The position numbers were made by a program, and so were the translations under genes. This document shows, in pieces, positions 18,349-29,245 of a stretch of DNA of 50,559 nt (position 1 is the stretch's first letter; each line of letters opens with the position of its first letter). Location of the stretch: NCBI RefSeq assembly GCF_018917435.1, contig NZ_JAHLOQ010000021.1, positions 1-50,559 of the forward strand. Reading direction: 5' to 3'. The DNA comes from Intestinibacter bartlettii (GTDB lineage: Bacteria; Bacillota; Clostridia; Peptostreptococcales; Peptostreptococcaceae). The notes beneath the pieces were generated by a model that searched no databases, was not told the DNA's origin, and worked only from the letters and a program-made list of their open reading frames with translations.

Positions 18349-18936
18349 TTGGAAAATAAAGATGTACAATCTGAAGTTAAAAATGATACAAATGCTTCAG
18401 TTGAAGAACAAGTAACTGAGGAAATAAAGACAGAACAAACTGAAGATGATAATGTAACAGATATAAATTCTAAATTAGAAGAAAAGAAAGTTGATGATCA
18501 AATAAAAAACTTAGAATCTAAAATAGAAGAATCTGAAGATAAATATAGAAGACTTCAAGCAGAATATTCAAATTACATTAGAAGAACACAACAAGAAAAA
18601 GAAACAATTGGTGTTTTTGCTAATGAAAAAATAATAACTGAATTAATACCAGTTATAGATAATATGGAAAGAGCATTAGATGCATGTCCAGATAAAGAAG
18701 AATCTCTTTATAAAGGTGTAGACTTAGTTTACAAACAATTAAAAGATTCACTTACTAAATTTGGAGTTGAAGAAATAGAAGCACAAGATGCTGATTTTGA
18801 TCCAAATGTTCACATGGCAGTAATGCAAGAAAGTATAGATGGAGTAGAACCAAACAAAGTGGTTATGGTACTACAAAAAGGATATAAGCTTGGTACAAAA
18901 GTAATAAGACCAACAATGGTAAAAGTATCTTGCTAA
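18349..18936 (+). CDS. grpE: Nucleotide exchange factor GrpE
   Basis: Releases ADP from DnaK. A low-complexity acidic N-terminus (about 1-60) leads into the long coiled coil with KYRRLQAEYSNYIRRTQQEK, then the beta-wing domain with LIPVIDNMERAL, FDPNVHMAVM and VLQKGYKLGTKVIRPTMVKV. The start is TTG with GAGGGGTG at 18334-18341. It sits 31 bases after hrcA in the operon. Confidence 0.95.
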   Translation: MENKDVQSEVKNDTNASVEEQVTEEIKTEQTEDDNVTDINSKLEEKKVDDQIKNLESKIEESEDKYRRLQAEYSNYIRRTQQEKETIGVFANEKIITELIPVIDNMERALDACPDKEESLYKGVDLVYKQLKDSLTKFGVEEIEAQDADFDPNVHMAVMQESIDGVEPNKVVMVLQKGYKLGTKVIRPTMVKVSC

Positions 18937-18970
18937 TAGCTTTGTAAATAATAAATAGCTAATAAAGTAA

Positions 18971-20881
<1,911 letters not shown>

Positions 20882-20969
20882 GTTACAAAGACAGAGTATT
20901 TGTGTATAATAAAAAGTAGTGTACTTTTTAAAAGTACTTAAAAAGATTAGTCTGTTAAAATAAATTTAT

Positions 20970-21007
20970 AATAGCTTGTAGTTTAACATTCTACAAGCTA
21001 TTATTTT
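20970..21007 (+). terminator. Terminator-like hairpin between dnaK and dnaJ
   Basis: A perfect 12-bp stem (20970-20981 with 20991-21002) is followed by ATTTTG, a weak T-tract. It would let most transcripts stop after dnaK and some read through into dnaJ. Confidence 0.65.
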
Positions 21008-21032
21008 GTAAGATGTAAAGGTGGTGAAATCC

Positions 21033-22202
21033 TTGAGTGAAAAAAGAGATTACTATGAGGTACTTGGTGTAGGCAAAGACGCAGACGCTAAAGAGATTAA
21101 AAAAGCTTATAGAAAATTAGCAATGAAATATCACCCAGACAAAAATCCTGGTGATAAAGATGCTGAAGAAAAATTCAAAGAAATAAATGAAGCTTATGAA
21201 GTACTTTCTGATGAAGAAAAAAGAAGTACTTATGATAGATTTGGACACGACGGATTAAATGGTCAAGGCGGATTTGGCGGCGGTCAAGGATTCGGCGGAT
21301 TTGGAGGAAGTGGCTTCGGTGGATTCGAAGATATATTCGGAGACATATTCGGTTCTAGCTTTGGAGGCGGATTCGGAGGTTCTTCATCTAGAAGAAGAGG
21401 ACCAAAACGTGGTGCAGACATAAGACAATCAGTTACTATTAGTTTTGAAGATGCTGCATTTGGTAAGAAAATAAAAGTTAAAATAAATAGAAGTGAAGAA
21501 TGTGAAGAATGTCATGGTAGTGGAGCAAGACCAGGAACATCTAAAAAAACTTGTCCTACTTGTCATGGTTCAGGAACAGTTCAAAGTGTTCAAAGAACTC
21601 CATTCGGTAATATAGCTAGCCAAAGAACATGTTCTACATGTGATGGTGAAGGGGAAATAAATGAATCACCATGTAACAAATGTCATGGAAAAGGTAGCGT
21701 AAGAAAAACTAAGACAATAGAAGTTGATATACCAGCAGGTATAGATGATGGTCAAATGATAAAACTTTCTGGTCAAGGTGAAGTAGGAGAAAAAGGCGGT
21801 CCTAGAGGAGATTTATATATCGTAGTTAATGTACAAAAACACGATATATTCACAAGAGAAGGATACGACGTTTATATAGAAATGCCAATAAGATTTACTC
21901 AAGCGGCATTAGGGGATAAATTAGAAGTACCTACACTAGACGGAAAAGTTTCATACACTTTACCTGAAGGAACTCAAACAGGAACAGTATTTAGACTTAG
22001 AGAAAAAGGTATACCTAAATTAAGAAGTAATTCTAGAGGTGACCAATACGTTAAAGTTATAATAGATACACCTAAAAAATTAAACGAAGATCAAAAAGAA
22101 TTATTAAGAAAATTCGATGAATCTTGTGGAAACAAAGTCCATGAAAAACAGAGGAATTGGAAGAACAAGATAGATACTTTCTTCAAAAATTTAAAAAAAT
22201 AA
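21033..22202 (+). CDS. dnaJ: Chaperone protein DnaJ (Hsp40)
   Basis: The co-chaperone that stimulates DnaK. The J domain contains YHPDKNPGD; a Gly/Phe-rich stretch follows (about 72-120). Four zinc-binding repeats come next ([32 protein letters not shown] at about 150-215), then the C-terminal substrate domains. GTG codons at 21021 and 21024 are part of the ribosome-binding site AAAGGTGGTG, so the TTG at 21033 is the probable start and gives 389 residues. It is the last operon gene. Confidence 0.96.
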   Translation: MSEKRDYYEVLGVGKDADAKEIKKAYRKLAMKYHPDKNPGDKDAEEKFKEINEAYEVLSDEEKRSTYDRFGHDGLNGQGGFGGGQGFGGFGGSGFGGFEDIFGDIFGSSFGGGFGGSSSRRRGPKRGADIRQSVTISFEDAAFGKKIKVKINRSEECEECHGSGARPGTSKKTCPTCHGSGTVQSVQRTPFGNIASQRTCSTCDGEGEINESPCNKCHGKGSVRKTKTIEVDIPAGIDDGQMIKLSGQGEVGEKGGPRGDLYIVVNVQKHDIFTREGYDVYIEMPIRFTQAALGDKLEVPTLDGKVSYTLPEGTQTGTVFRLREKGIPKLRSNSRGDQYVKVIIDTPKKLNEDQKELLRKFDESCGNKVHEKQRNWKNKIDTFFKNLKK

Positions 22203-22210
22203 ATTTATTA

Positions 22211-22256
22211 AAAAAGTATTTTAGATAGTATAAGTGCTATTTAAAATACTTTTTTT
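22211..22256 (+). terminator. Rho-independent terminator after dnaJ
   Basis: A stem of about 18 bp (22211-22228 with 22237-22254, one G-T pair) ends in a T-run. It closes the heat-shock operon. Confidence 0.85.
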
Positions 22257-22480
22257 TGCTAAAAAATTTAAAATAATAAATAGAATTTAAATATAAAACA
22301 ATAATCTAAGTATTTAATTTTATAATAACAATAACTTTTAATATACATTATAAAATTACAATATTTGGGGCAATATATATAAATATAGAAAAAAGACATT
22401 AATTCTATTAAAATAAAACTAAAAAATTTTGCGAAATTTGACGATAGATGTAATTTAGTAATTAACCAACAGATTAAATA

Positions 22481-22489
22481 TGATATAAT
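22481..22489 (+). promoter_or_regulatory. Extended -10 element before prmA
   Basis: TG-A-TATAAT, a consensus extended -10. No convincing -35 at the usual distance. Confidence 0.5.
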
Positions 22490-22576
22490 AATTAAATGAA
22501 ATTTTTAAAACTGAAAATTCTAAGTATAAAATTATAAATTTGAATAATAAAATCTAGAAAGGAAGATAATTATATT

Positions 22577-23518
22577 ATGAATTGGACAGAAGTAACTATA
22601 AAAACTACAACAGAAGCTGTAGAAGCTATAAGTAATATATTAATGGAAGAAAGATGTGGAGGGGTTATGATAGAAGACCCTAAAGATTTCTTATTCCAAA
22701 AGAAAAATGAACTTGATTGGGATTATGTTGAAGAAGAAGTATTCAATAAAAGTTGTCAAGACGGAGTACTTATAAAAACTTACATACCGGAAGAAAGAAA
22801 CGTACTAGAACTTATTGAAACTGTAAAAGCTAGAATATCATTATTACCATCATTCGGTTTAGATATAGGAGAAGGTTCTGTATCTTTAACTAACGTTAAC
22901 GAATCAGATTGGGCAAATGAATGGAAAAAATACTACAAACCAACAAAAGTAGGTAAAAAAATAGTTGTAAAACCTAGCTGGGAAGAATATGAAAAACAAG
23001 AAGGCGATTTAATAATAGAATTAGATCCAGGGATGGCGTTCGGAACAGGAACTCACGAAACTACATCTATGTGTATAAGAGAATTAGAAAACTACGTAGA
23101 TGAAACAAAAACTGTATTTGATATAGGATGCGGTAGTGGTATACTTGCAATAGCAGCTGCAGAGTTAGGTGCAAAAGAAGTAGTAGCAGGTGACTTAGAT
23201 GAAGTAGCAGTTAAAGTATCAAAAGAAAACTGTGAAATAAACAATGTATCAGATAAAGTAGTAGTTAAACACGGTTCATTATTTGAAGTTGTTGACTCTA
23301 AAGCTGATGTAATAGTTGCAAATATAATAGCAGATATAATAAAAATACTTGCTAAAGACGTAAGCAAATTCTTAAAAGAAGACGGTGTATTCATATCTTC
23401 TGGTATAATACTTGCTAAAATAGATGAAGTTTGTCAAGCTTTAGAAGAAAACGGATTTGAAATAGTTAAAGTTGAAAGATTAGGAGAATGGTCAGCTATA
23501 GTTTCTAAACTTAAGTAG
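22577..23518 (+). CDS. prmA: Ribosomal protein L11 methyltransferase
   Basis: SAM-dependent trimethylation of ribosomal protein L11. The N-terminal substrate-recognition domain begins MNWTEVTIKTTTEAVEAISN; SDWANEWKKYYKPTKVGKKI joins it to the catalytic domain with LDPGMAFGTGTHETTSMC, the SAM motif VFDIGCGSGILAIAAAELGA and VVANIIADII. Length 313 is normal. AAAGGAAG precedes the ATG. It is the first of three RNA/ribosome-modification genes in one operon, the usual dnaJ-prmA-rsmE-mtaB order of Firmicutes. Confidence 0.96.
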   Translation: MNWTEVTIKTTTEAVEAISNILMEERCGGVMIEDPKDFLFQKKNELDWDYVEEEVFNKSCQDGVLIKTYIPEERNVLELIETVKARISLLPSFGLDIGEGSVSLTNVNESDWANEWKKYYKPTKVGKKIVVKPSWEEYEKQEGDLIIELDPGMAFGTGTHETTSMCIRELENYVDETKTVFDIGCGSGILAIAAAELGAKEVVAGDLDEVAVKVSKENCEINNVSDKVVVKHGSLFEVVDSKADVIVANIIADIIKILAKDVSKFLKEDGVFISSGIILAKIDEVCQALEENGFEIVKVERLGEWSAIVSKLK

Positions 23519-23526
23519 GTGAAGTT

Positions 23527-24279
23527 ATGGATAGATTTTTTGTAGATAAAAGCAATATTAATTTAGAAAACAACACATGTATAATAGATGGAGAGGATGT
23601 AAAACATATTTCTAAAGTTTTAAGATGTAAAATCGGTGAAAAATTAGAAGTATGTGATAAGGATAACTCTGAATACATTTGTGAAATAACTGATATAAAT
23701 AAAGATCAAGTTGATCTAAATATAATAGAAAAAAAAGAAATAAAAAGAGAATCAGATTTAAAAGTAAAGCTATATCAAGGACTACCTAAAAGTACTAAAA
23801 TGGAGTTAATACTTCAAAAACTTACAGAAGTTGGTGTTGACGAGATTGTTTTAGTATCTACAAAGAGAAGTGTAGTAAAAGTTGACGACAAAAAAGAAGG
23901 CAAAAAGATAGAACGTTGGGAAAGAATAATGTATGAAGCGGCTAAACAAAGCAAAAGAGGTAAAATACCTAAATTAAGAGGTATATTATCATTTAATGAA
24001 GCTTTAGAAGACATGAAAAACAACGATATGAATATATGCCCTTATGAAAATGAAAGAACGGTATCTATAAAAAGTGCAATCAAAGATGCTGATATAAATA
24101 CAATCGGGATTTTTGTAGGACCTGAAGGTGGCTTTGAAGAAGAAGAAATAAAAAGTATCCAAGATATAGATTCGAAAGTTGTATCATTGGGACCTAGAAT
24201 ATTAAGAACTGAAACGGCATCAGTAGTCGCTTCTTCAATAGTTTTATATGAACTGAGTGACTTAGGAGGAAATATTTAA
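23527..24279 (+). CDS. rsmE: 16S rRNA (uracil-1498-N3)-methyltransferase
   Basis: A SPOUT-class methyltransferase acting on U1498 of 16S rRNA. An N-terminal PUA-like domain (MDRFFVDKSNI, then DGEDVKHISKVLRCKIGE) is followed by the knotted SAM domain with QGLPKSTKMELILQKLTEVG, FVGPEGGFEEEEI at about 198-210 and SLGPRILRTETA. The start lies 8 bases after prmA, with AGGTGA overlapping the prmA stop. The end overlaps the mtaB start by one base. Confidence 0.95.
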   Translation: MDRFFVDKSNINLENNTCIIDGEDVKHISKVLRCKIGEKLEVCDKDNSEYICEITDINKDQVDLNIIEKKEIKRESDLKVKLYQGLPKSTKMELILQKLTEVGVDEIVLVSTKRSVVKVDDKKEGKKIERWERIMYEAAKQSKRGKIPKLRGILSFNEALEDMKNNDMNICPYENERTVSIKSAIKDADINTIGIFVGPEGGFEEEEIKSIQDIDSKVVSLGPRILRTETASVVASSIVLYELSDLGGNI

Positions 24280-25577
24280 TGAAAAAAGTGGCATTTTATA
24301 CTTTAGGGTGTAAAGTAAACCAATACGAAACAGAAGCAATGCTTGAGTTATTCGAAAAAGAAGGATATGAAAAAGCAGAAACAGAAGATTATGCAGACGT
24401 ATATGTTATAAATACTTGTACTGTAACTCATATGAGTGATAGAAAATCAAGACAATATATAAGAAGAATGAAAAAGAAAAACCCAGATGCAATAATAGCA
24501 GTTGTTGGATGTTATTCACAAGTATCACCAGAAGAAATACTTTCAATAGATGAAGTAAATCTTGTTATGGGTACAAATGATAGAAAAAAAATAGTAGAAG
24601 AAGTTAAAAAAATTGATGCTAGCAGAAAAGTTAGTACAGTTGATGATATAATGAAAGTTAAAGCTTTTGAAGAAATAGAAATAAATAAAACTAATGGAAA
24701 AACTAGAGCTTTCATGAAAATCCAAGATGGATGTGACAGATATTGTTCATACTGCATAATACCATATGCAAGAGGTAGAGTTAGAAGTAGAGATTTAGAA
24801 AGTATAGTTAAAGAAGTAGAAAGTCTTGCAGCTAACGGATATAAAGAAGTAGTTTTAACAGGAATTCACGTTGCATCTTATGGAAAAGATATAAAAGATA
24901 GCGATATAAAACTTTTAGATGTAATAAAACAAATTAATGATATAGATGGAATAGAGAGAATTAGACTTAGCTCTGTTGAACCTATATTATTTACTGATGA
25001 ATTTGTAGAAGCAGTTTCATCTATGGATAAAGTTTGTCCGCATTATCACTTATCACTACAAAGTGGATGTGATGAGACTTTAAAAAGAATGAAACGTAGA
25101 TATACTACAGAAGAGTATAAAACAATAGTAGATAGACTTAGAGCTAATATACCAAATGTATCTATAACTACAGACGTTATAGTTGGATTCCCAGGAGAAA
25201 CATCAGAAGAATTTGATAAAACATATGAGTTCTTAAAAGATATAGAACTTACTCATATGCATGTATTTAAATATTCTCCAAGAAAAGGGACACCAGCAGC
25301 TACTATGGAAAATCAAGTAGACCCAAGTACAAAACACGATAGAAGTGAAAAATTACTTCAATTAAATGAAGAAAACTTCAATAAATTTGGACAAAAAATG
25401 TTAGATAAAGAATTTAATGTGTTATTTGAACAAAAAGTTGGGGACAATAAATACGAAGGTTTAACAGAAAACTATGTAAAAGTTATAGTAGAAAGTGATA
25501 AAGATATCACAGAACAAATTTTAAAAGTTAAAATAACAAATGTAAAAAATGAATTCTTAGAAGGAATTTTAGTATAG
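24279..25577 (+). CDS. mtaB: tRNA ms2t6A37 methylthiotransferase MtaB
   Basis: A radical-SAM enzyme that converts t6A37 to ms2t6A in ANN-decoding tRNAs. The N-terminal cluster cysteines lie in TLGCKVNQYE, INTCTVTH and VGCYSQ; the radical-SAM motif is DGCDRYCSYCIIPYARG at about 150-166; SLQSGCDETLKRMKRRYT, TDVIVGFPGET and a C-terminal TRAM-like region follow. The ATG overlaps the rsmE stop (TAATG), with AGGAGG inside rsmE, so translation is coupled. Length 432 matches the family. Confidence 0.95.
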   Translation: MKKVAFYTLGCKVNQYETEAMLELFEKEGYEKAETEDYADVYVINTCTVTHMSDRKSRQYIRRMKKKNPDAIIAVVGCYSQVSPEEILSIDEVNLVMGTNDRKKIVEEVKKIDASRKVSTVDDIMKVKAFEEIEINKTNGKTRAFMKIQDGCDRYCSYCIIPYARGRVRSRDLESIVKEVESLAANGYKEVVLTGIHVASYGKDIKDSDIKLLDVIKQINDIDGIERIRLSSVEPILFTDEFVEAVSSMDKVCPHYHLSLQSGCDETLKRMKRRYTTEEYKTIVDRLRANIPNVSITTDVIVGFPGETSEEFDKTYEFLKDIELTHMHVFKYSPRKGTPAATMENQVDPSTKHDRSEKLLQLNEENFNKFGQKMLDKEFNVLFEQKVGDNKYEGLTENYVKVIVESDKDITEQILKVKITNVKNEFLEGILV

Positions 25578-25618
25578 TATGTAGAAATACATATAATTAG
25601 ATAGGAGGTGTATAGGGG

Positions 25619-25969
25619 ATGGACTGTTTATTTTGTAAAATAATAGCTGGAGAAATACCAGGAGATATAGTATATGAAGATGACAAGGTTTTAGCATTTA
25701 ATGATATAAACCCTGTTGCACCATATCATATTCTAGTTGTACCTAAAAAACACTATGACAGCATGATAGATATTAATGAAGAAGATATGGATATTATTGC
25801 ACATATTCATAAAGTAATTAATATAATAGCAAAAGAAAAAGGTTTTGCAGAAAAAGGATTTAGGATAATAAATAACTGTGGTGCTGATGGTGGCCAAGAG
25901 GTAAAACACATTCATTTTCATGTATTAGCTGGTAAAAAAATTCCAATGTATGAAAAAGATGCCAAATAA
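25619..25969 (+). CDS. hinT: HIT family nucleotide hydrolase (HinT-like)
   Basis: A small purine nucleoside phosphoramidase. CLFCKIIAGEIP opens the protein; the catalytic triad motif HIHFHVLAG is at about 101-109. The 116-residue length is normal. AGGAGGTG at 25602-25609 precedes the ATG. It follows mtaB by 41 bases and may be the last gene of that operon. Confidence 0.93.
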   Translation: MDCLFCKIIAGEIPGDIVYEDDKVLAFNDINPVAPYHILVVPKKHYDSMIDINEEDMDIIAHIHKVINIIAKEKGFAEKGFRIINNCGADGGQEVKHIHFHVLAGKKIPMYEKDAK

Positions 25970-26043
25970 TTGAATATTTTTGGAGAAAAAAGTAAAAATG
26001 TTCTTGTATATTAATAATTTCATTTTATATTTAATTAAAATAC

Positions 26044-26072
26044 TTGATAAATATAAAAATATAGTTTATAAT
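26044..26072 (+). promoter_or_regulatory. Promoter of rpsU-yqeY
   Basis: TTGATA (26044-26049), a 17-bp spacer and a perfect TATAAT (26067-26072). Transcription should begin near 26079, leaving a leader of about 77 bases before rpsU. Confidence 0.85.
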
Positions 26073-26078
26073 ATACAA

Positions 26079-26155
26079 GTATGAAATCGGAGAGGTTTTG
26101 TAAGGACTTATACGATTTTATACATAATTCGCGAAATCGGAGGGAGGGAAAAAGA
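26079..26155 (+). promoter_or_regulatory. Possible two-state leader of rpsU
   Basis: The leader contains two copies of AAATCGGAG (26084-26092 and 26134-26142), and between them CGATTT (26113-26118), which can pair with either copy. The 3' pairing abuts the ribosome-binding site GGAGGGAGG (26139-26147); the 5' pairing would leave it open. Each stem is only 6 bp, so this is a hypothesis. Confidence 0.35.
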
Positions 26156-26335
26156 ATGTCAGAAGTAAGAGTAAGAGAAAATGAATCATTAGATAGTGCT
26201 TTAAGAAGATTTAAACGTCAATGCGCTATGTCTGGCATAATGTCAGAAGTAAGAAAAAGAGAACACTATGATAAACCAAGTGTTAAACGTAAGAAAAAAG
26301 CTGAAGCAGCTAGAAGAAAAAATGCTAAAAGATAG
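26156..26335 (+). CDS. rpsU: 30S ribosomal protein S21
   Basis: A small basic protein of the 30S subunit needed for initiation on natural mRNAs. It reads [20 protein letters not shown] and then [18 protein letters not shown] with a Lys/Arg-rich tail. The frame is open further upstream to ATG 26081, but that codon sits at the predicted transcript start and would give an 84-residue protein. The ATG at 26156 behind GGAGGGAGG gives the family-standard 59 residues. Confidence 0.96.
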   Translation: MSEVRVRENESLDSALRRFKRQCAMSGIMSEVRKREHYDKPSVKRKKKAEAARRKNAKR

Positions 26336-26377
26336 TAATATCTAAAAGTAGTAATATGAAATAAAGAGGTGAAGGGA

Positions 26378-26821
26378 ATGTCCCTTAAACAAAAGTTACA
26401 AGAAGATCTTAAGTCTTCTATGAAAAACAAAGATAATACTAAAAAATCAGTAGTAACTTTAATTAGGGCTTCAATTAAGCAATATGAAGTTGATAATAGG
26501 GTTGAGCTAGACGATTCTCAAGTAATCGACATAATAGCTAAACTACTAAAACAAACAAAAGATTCTCTAGACGAGTTTAAAAAAGCTGGTAGAGAAGATT
26601 TAGCGACTCAAGCAGAAGCTGAAATAGAAGTTTTAAAAGAGTACCTACCTCAACAATTAAGCGAAGAAGAACTAAACGAAATCGTAATAGCTACTATATC
26701 AGAAGTTGGAGCTACTTCAATGAAAGATATGAAGCAAATTATGTCATCAATAATGCCTAAAGTAAAAGGGCGTGCTGATGGAAAGCTAATAAATGAATTA
26801 GTTAGAAAAAACTTACAATAG
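26378..26821 (+). CDS. yqeY: GatB/YqeY domain-containing protein
   Basis: A small helical protein whose fold matches the tail domain of GatB in the tRNA amidotransferase; its precise role is unsettled. LKQKLQEDLKSSMKNKD opens it, and DEFKKAGREDLATQAEAEIE, LKEYLPQQLSEEEL and KVKGRADGKLINELVR are family segments. AGAGGTG at 26365-26371 picks the ATG at 26378 (147 residues) over an upstream GTG that is part of the ribosome-binding site. It is co-transcribed with rpsU. Confidence 0.93.
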   Translation: MSLKQKLQEDLKSSMKNKDNTKKSVVTLIRASIKQYEVDNRVELDDSQVIDIIAKLLKQTKDSLDEFKKAGREDLATQAEAEIEVLKEYLPQQLSEEELNEIVIATISEVGATSMKDMKQIMSSIMPKVKGRADGKLINELVRKNLQ

Positions 26822-26824
26822 ATT

Positions 26825-26856
26825 AAAAGGTCTAGAATAAAATTCTAGACCTTTTT
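26825..26856 (+). terminator. Rho-independent terminator after yqeY
   Basis: A perfect 14-bp stem (26825-26838 with 26842-26855) ends in T5. Confidence 0.9.
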
Positions 26857-27028
26857 ACGTTTAAAAAATAAAATAATAATTTTATAATGAATAAAAAACT
26901 ACATTATATATACAAAATTACAATGTAATATATTGATAACCTTGTACATAATTATTATAAAAGAATTTTCTAAAATAACTTTAGTAAATAAAAATTCGTA
27001 GTTAATAATTATTAGGAAGGTGAAAGTT

Positions 27029-27526
27029 TTGATTATATCTGTCAAAGAGATAAAAAAATTTATTATTTGTGTTGCTATTCCTTTATTAACAGGTTTGTTA
27101 AGCAGTACGATAGCAGTTTTACTATCGCAGACAACTTTTGAAGAACAATATTCACAATTAATAAAACCGGGGTTTGCCCCACCAACAGCCGCATATCCTA
27201 TAGTATGGTCTATATTATATGTTTTGATGGGAATATCGGCGTACATAATTACAAGTTCAAAGAAAAGCACTATGAAAGTAAATGATGCTATGTTTTTATA
27301 TTATGTTCAATTAGTATTAAACTTTTTATGGAGTATATTATTTTTTGGACTAAATTTAAGATTCGTAGCACTTATAGAGAGTATACTTTTAACATTTATA
27401 CTTGCTATCATGATTTATAGATTTTATAAAATTGATCAAAGAGCTAGTATAATTAATATACCGTATTTACTTTGGATGGTTTTTGTAAACTTTTTAAGTT
27501 ATTTTATATGGATATTAAATAAATAA
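27029..27526 (+). CDS. tspO: TspO/MBR family membrane protein
   Basis: A five-helix membrane protein of the translocator/benzodiazepine-receptor family, which binds tetrapyrroles or sterols and acts in stress signalling. PGFAPPTAAYPIVWSILYVL at about 49-68 and the later LNFLWSILFF are signature segments. Five hydrophobic stretches cover nearly the whole protein. AGGAAGGTG at 27014-27022 selects the TTG at 27029 (165 residues) over the GTG inside it. It is monocistronic between two terminators and interrupts the yqeY-yqfC order of Bacillus. Confidence 0.88.
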   Translation: MIISVKEIKKFIICVAIPLLTGLLSSTIAVLLSQTTFEEQYSQLIKPGFAPPTAAYPIVWSILYVLMGISAYIITSSKKSTMKVNDAMFLYYVQLVLNFLWSILFFGLNLRFVALIESILLTFILAIMIYRFYKIDQRASIINIPYLLWMVFVNFLSYFIWILNK

Positions 27527-27557
27527 AAATTACTACCATTTAGGTAGTAATTTTTTT
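27525..27557 (+). terminator. Rho-independent terminator after tspO
   Basis: A 13-bp stem (27525-27537 with 27543-27555) is followed by a T-run. Confidence 0.9.
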
Positions 27558-27663
27558 GCTTAAATATTAAAATCTGAGTTTATATCATATAAATAATATA
27601 TAACATTTATAGAGCTGCAAATTCATAAAATATATGAAGAAAATCTATTTAAGGGGGAAGTTT

Positions 27664-27897
27664 ATGGATATATCATCAGATTTACAAGTTACAAAAACGA
27701 TTATTACTATAGTTAGTAATACATTTTTGAGTATAGAGAATTATGTTAATATAGTTGAATTTGATACTAATTTAATAAGAATAAAGACAAAAGAAAAGGT
27801 GGTTAAGATAACTGGGGATAAACTTGTTCTAAAGTATATAAACGAAGGGGAAATAGGCATAAAGGGAATAATTTATTCTCTAGAATATGTTGATTAA
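27664..27897 (+). CDS. yqfC: Sporulation protein YqfC
   Basis: A 77-residue YabP/YqfC-family protein, normally made under sigma-E in the mother cell. The short beta-rich sequence with LSIENYVNIVEFDTNLIRIK and GIIYSLEYVD is typical. GGGGGA before the ATG at 27664 selects this start over an in-frame ATG ten codons upstream that has no ribosome-binding site. yqfD follows after 13 bases. YabP/YqfC proteins are needed for correct spore assembly, but their biochemistry is unknown. Confidence 0.88.
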   Translation: MDISSDLQVTKTIITIVSNTFLSIENYVNIVEFDTNLIRIKTKEKVVKITGDKLVLKYINEGEIGIKGIIYSLEYVD

Positions 27898-27910
27898 GGG
27901 GTGAATAAAG

Positions 27911-29197
27911 TTGATTAATTATATCAAAGGGTATTATGTATTAATTGTAGAAGGAATAGACACAGAGAAATATTTAAATTTCATTTGTAAAAATAAAGTT
28001 TCTATTTATAATGTAAAAAGAATAGATAAAACAAAAGTAGAGTTTAGTGTATCTAGAGGAGACTTAAAAAAAATAAAAAATATGTATAGAGGCAATAAGT
28101 TTGAGGTAAAAATAAAACAGAAAACAGGAATTCCATTTTTGGCTAAAAGAATATATAAATATAAAACCATGGTATTTTCAGCTGTTGTATCTCTTTTATT
28201 GCTTCTTCTAACAACGCAATTTGTAACTGACATATATATAGATTGTCCAGAAGGTATAGACAAGAAAGTATTACAAGATGAGTTAGAAGAATGTGGTCTA
28301 AAACCAGGTGTATTTAAAAAAACTATAGATAGAAAAATTATAAGAGATCACATAATGCAGGAGATAGATGAAGTTGCATATTTATCTATAAATGTAAAAG
28401 GTACAAATGTATTTGTAACAGTTACTAAAAAGGATGATGAAAATACTCAAACATCAAATTCTAATTATTGCAATATTATTGCATCTAAAAATGGTATAAT
28501 AGAAAAGGTGATTGCTAGAAGTGGAGAAGCTGTTGTCCAAGTAGGGGATATAGTTAAAAAAGGGGACTTATTGATTCAAGGGGCAAATACCTCTGCTATG
28601 CCACAAGTCTGGGCTACTACTTTTTATGAGAGTGTTCAGAAAAAACCGTACATAGAAACAATAAATAAAAAGACAGGAAAGAGTAAAAACGTATATACTA
28701 TAACTTTTTATGATAAAGAATATGAAATAAAAAGAAATATAAAATATAATGACTATGTAATTGAAAATAAAACTAAAGAAATTAAAATAGGAAACTATAC
28801 ATTTCCAGTTAAAATAATAGTCAGTACTTTTTATGAAGTTACAAAAAAAGAAGTTGAAGCTGATGTGGATAAACTGAAAGAAGAGTTAAAACAAAAAGCT
28901 TTAAAGGATTTATATTATATGATGCCTGCATCTGCTAAAATGGGCGATGTAAATTATCAACATAAAGTTAGCAAAAATATGTTAGAATATATTGTAACAG
29001 TACAAGCAAGTGAAGATATATCCAAAGTATATTCTCTTAGTAAACAAGAAATAAATAAAATTATACAAGAAAATAGCAAAAGTGAAGATGGAGAGCCAGT
29101 TCCGTCTAATCCACAAAAGAGACCTATAAACGATATAAAAAATGAATATGAACAAGATCAAGATAAAAAAGATAGTGAAACTAAAAATAATCAATAA
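27911..29197 (+). CDS. yqfD: Sporulation protein YqfD
   Basis: A mother-cell sporulation membrane protein. The N-terminal 90 residues are soluble; one strong membrane segment follows at about 90-108 (MVFSAVVSLLLLLLTTQFV). The large C-terminal domain contains CGLKPGVFKKTIDRKIIRD and VFVTVTKK, with VVQVGDIVKKGDLLIQG at about 207-223, where the family has a biotinyl/lipoyl-like turn. The tail is highly charged. The start is TTG with GGGGTG at 27899-27904. Confidence 0.92.
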   Translation: MINYIKGYYVLIVEGIDTEKYLNFICKNKVSIYNVKRIDKTKVEFSVSRGDLKKIKNMYRGNKFEVKIKQKTGIPFLAKRIYKYKTMVFSAVVSLLLLLLTTQFVTDIYIDCPEGIDKKVLQDELEECGLKPGVFKKTIDRKIIRDHIMQEIDEVAYLSINVKGTNVFVTVTKKDDENTQTSNSNYCNIIASKNGIIEKVIARSGEAVVQVGDIVKKGDLLIQGANTSAMPQVWATTFYESVQKKPYIETINKKTGKSKNVYTITFYDKEYEIKRNIKYNDYVIENKTKEIKIGNYTFPVKIIVSTFYEVTKKEVEADVDKLKEELKQKALKDLYYMMPASAKMGDVNYQHKVSKNMLEYIVTVQASEDISKVYSLSKQEINKIIQENSKSEDGEPVPSNPQKRPINDIKNEYEQDQDKKDSETKNNQ

Positions 29198-29245
29198 AAT
29201 ATATTAATATAAAAAGGGATAACATTTTAAGGAGGCACAATTTCA

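Larger units (their letters stand above)
22203..22576 (+). other. 374-bp intergenic region between dnaJ and prmA
   Basis: Holds the dnaJ terminator at 22211-22256, then AT-rich sequence with no reading frame of note. A good extended -10 (TGATATAAT at 22481-22489) without a clear -35 lies about 90 bases before prmA and is the probable promoter of the prmA-rsmE-mtaB operon. Confidence 0.6.

Noticed and set aside
20908-20940. Small palindromes of AAGTACTT type after dnaK
   Set aside because: Too short and AT-rich to separate from chance; the clear hairpin is at 20970-21007.
26081-26335. Longer rpsU from ATG 26081 (84 residues)
   Set aside because: That ATG is at the predicted transcript start without a ribosome-binding site; S21 is normally about 58 residues and the ATG at 26156 is well placed.
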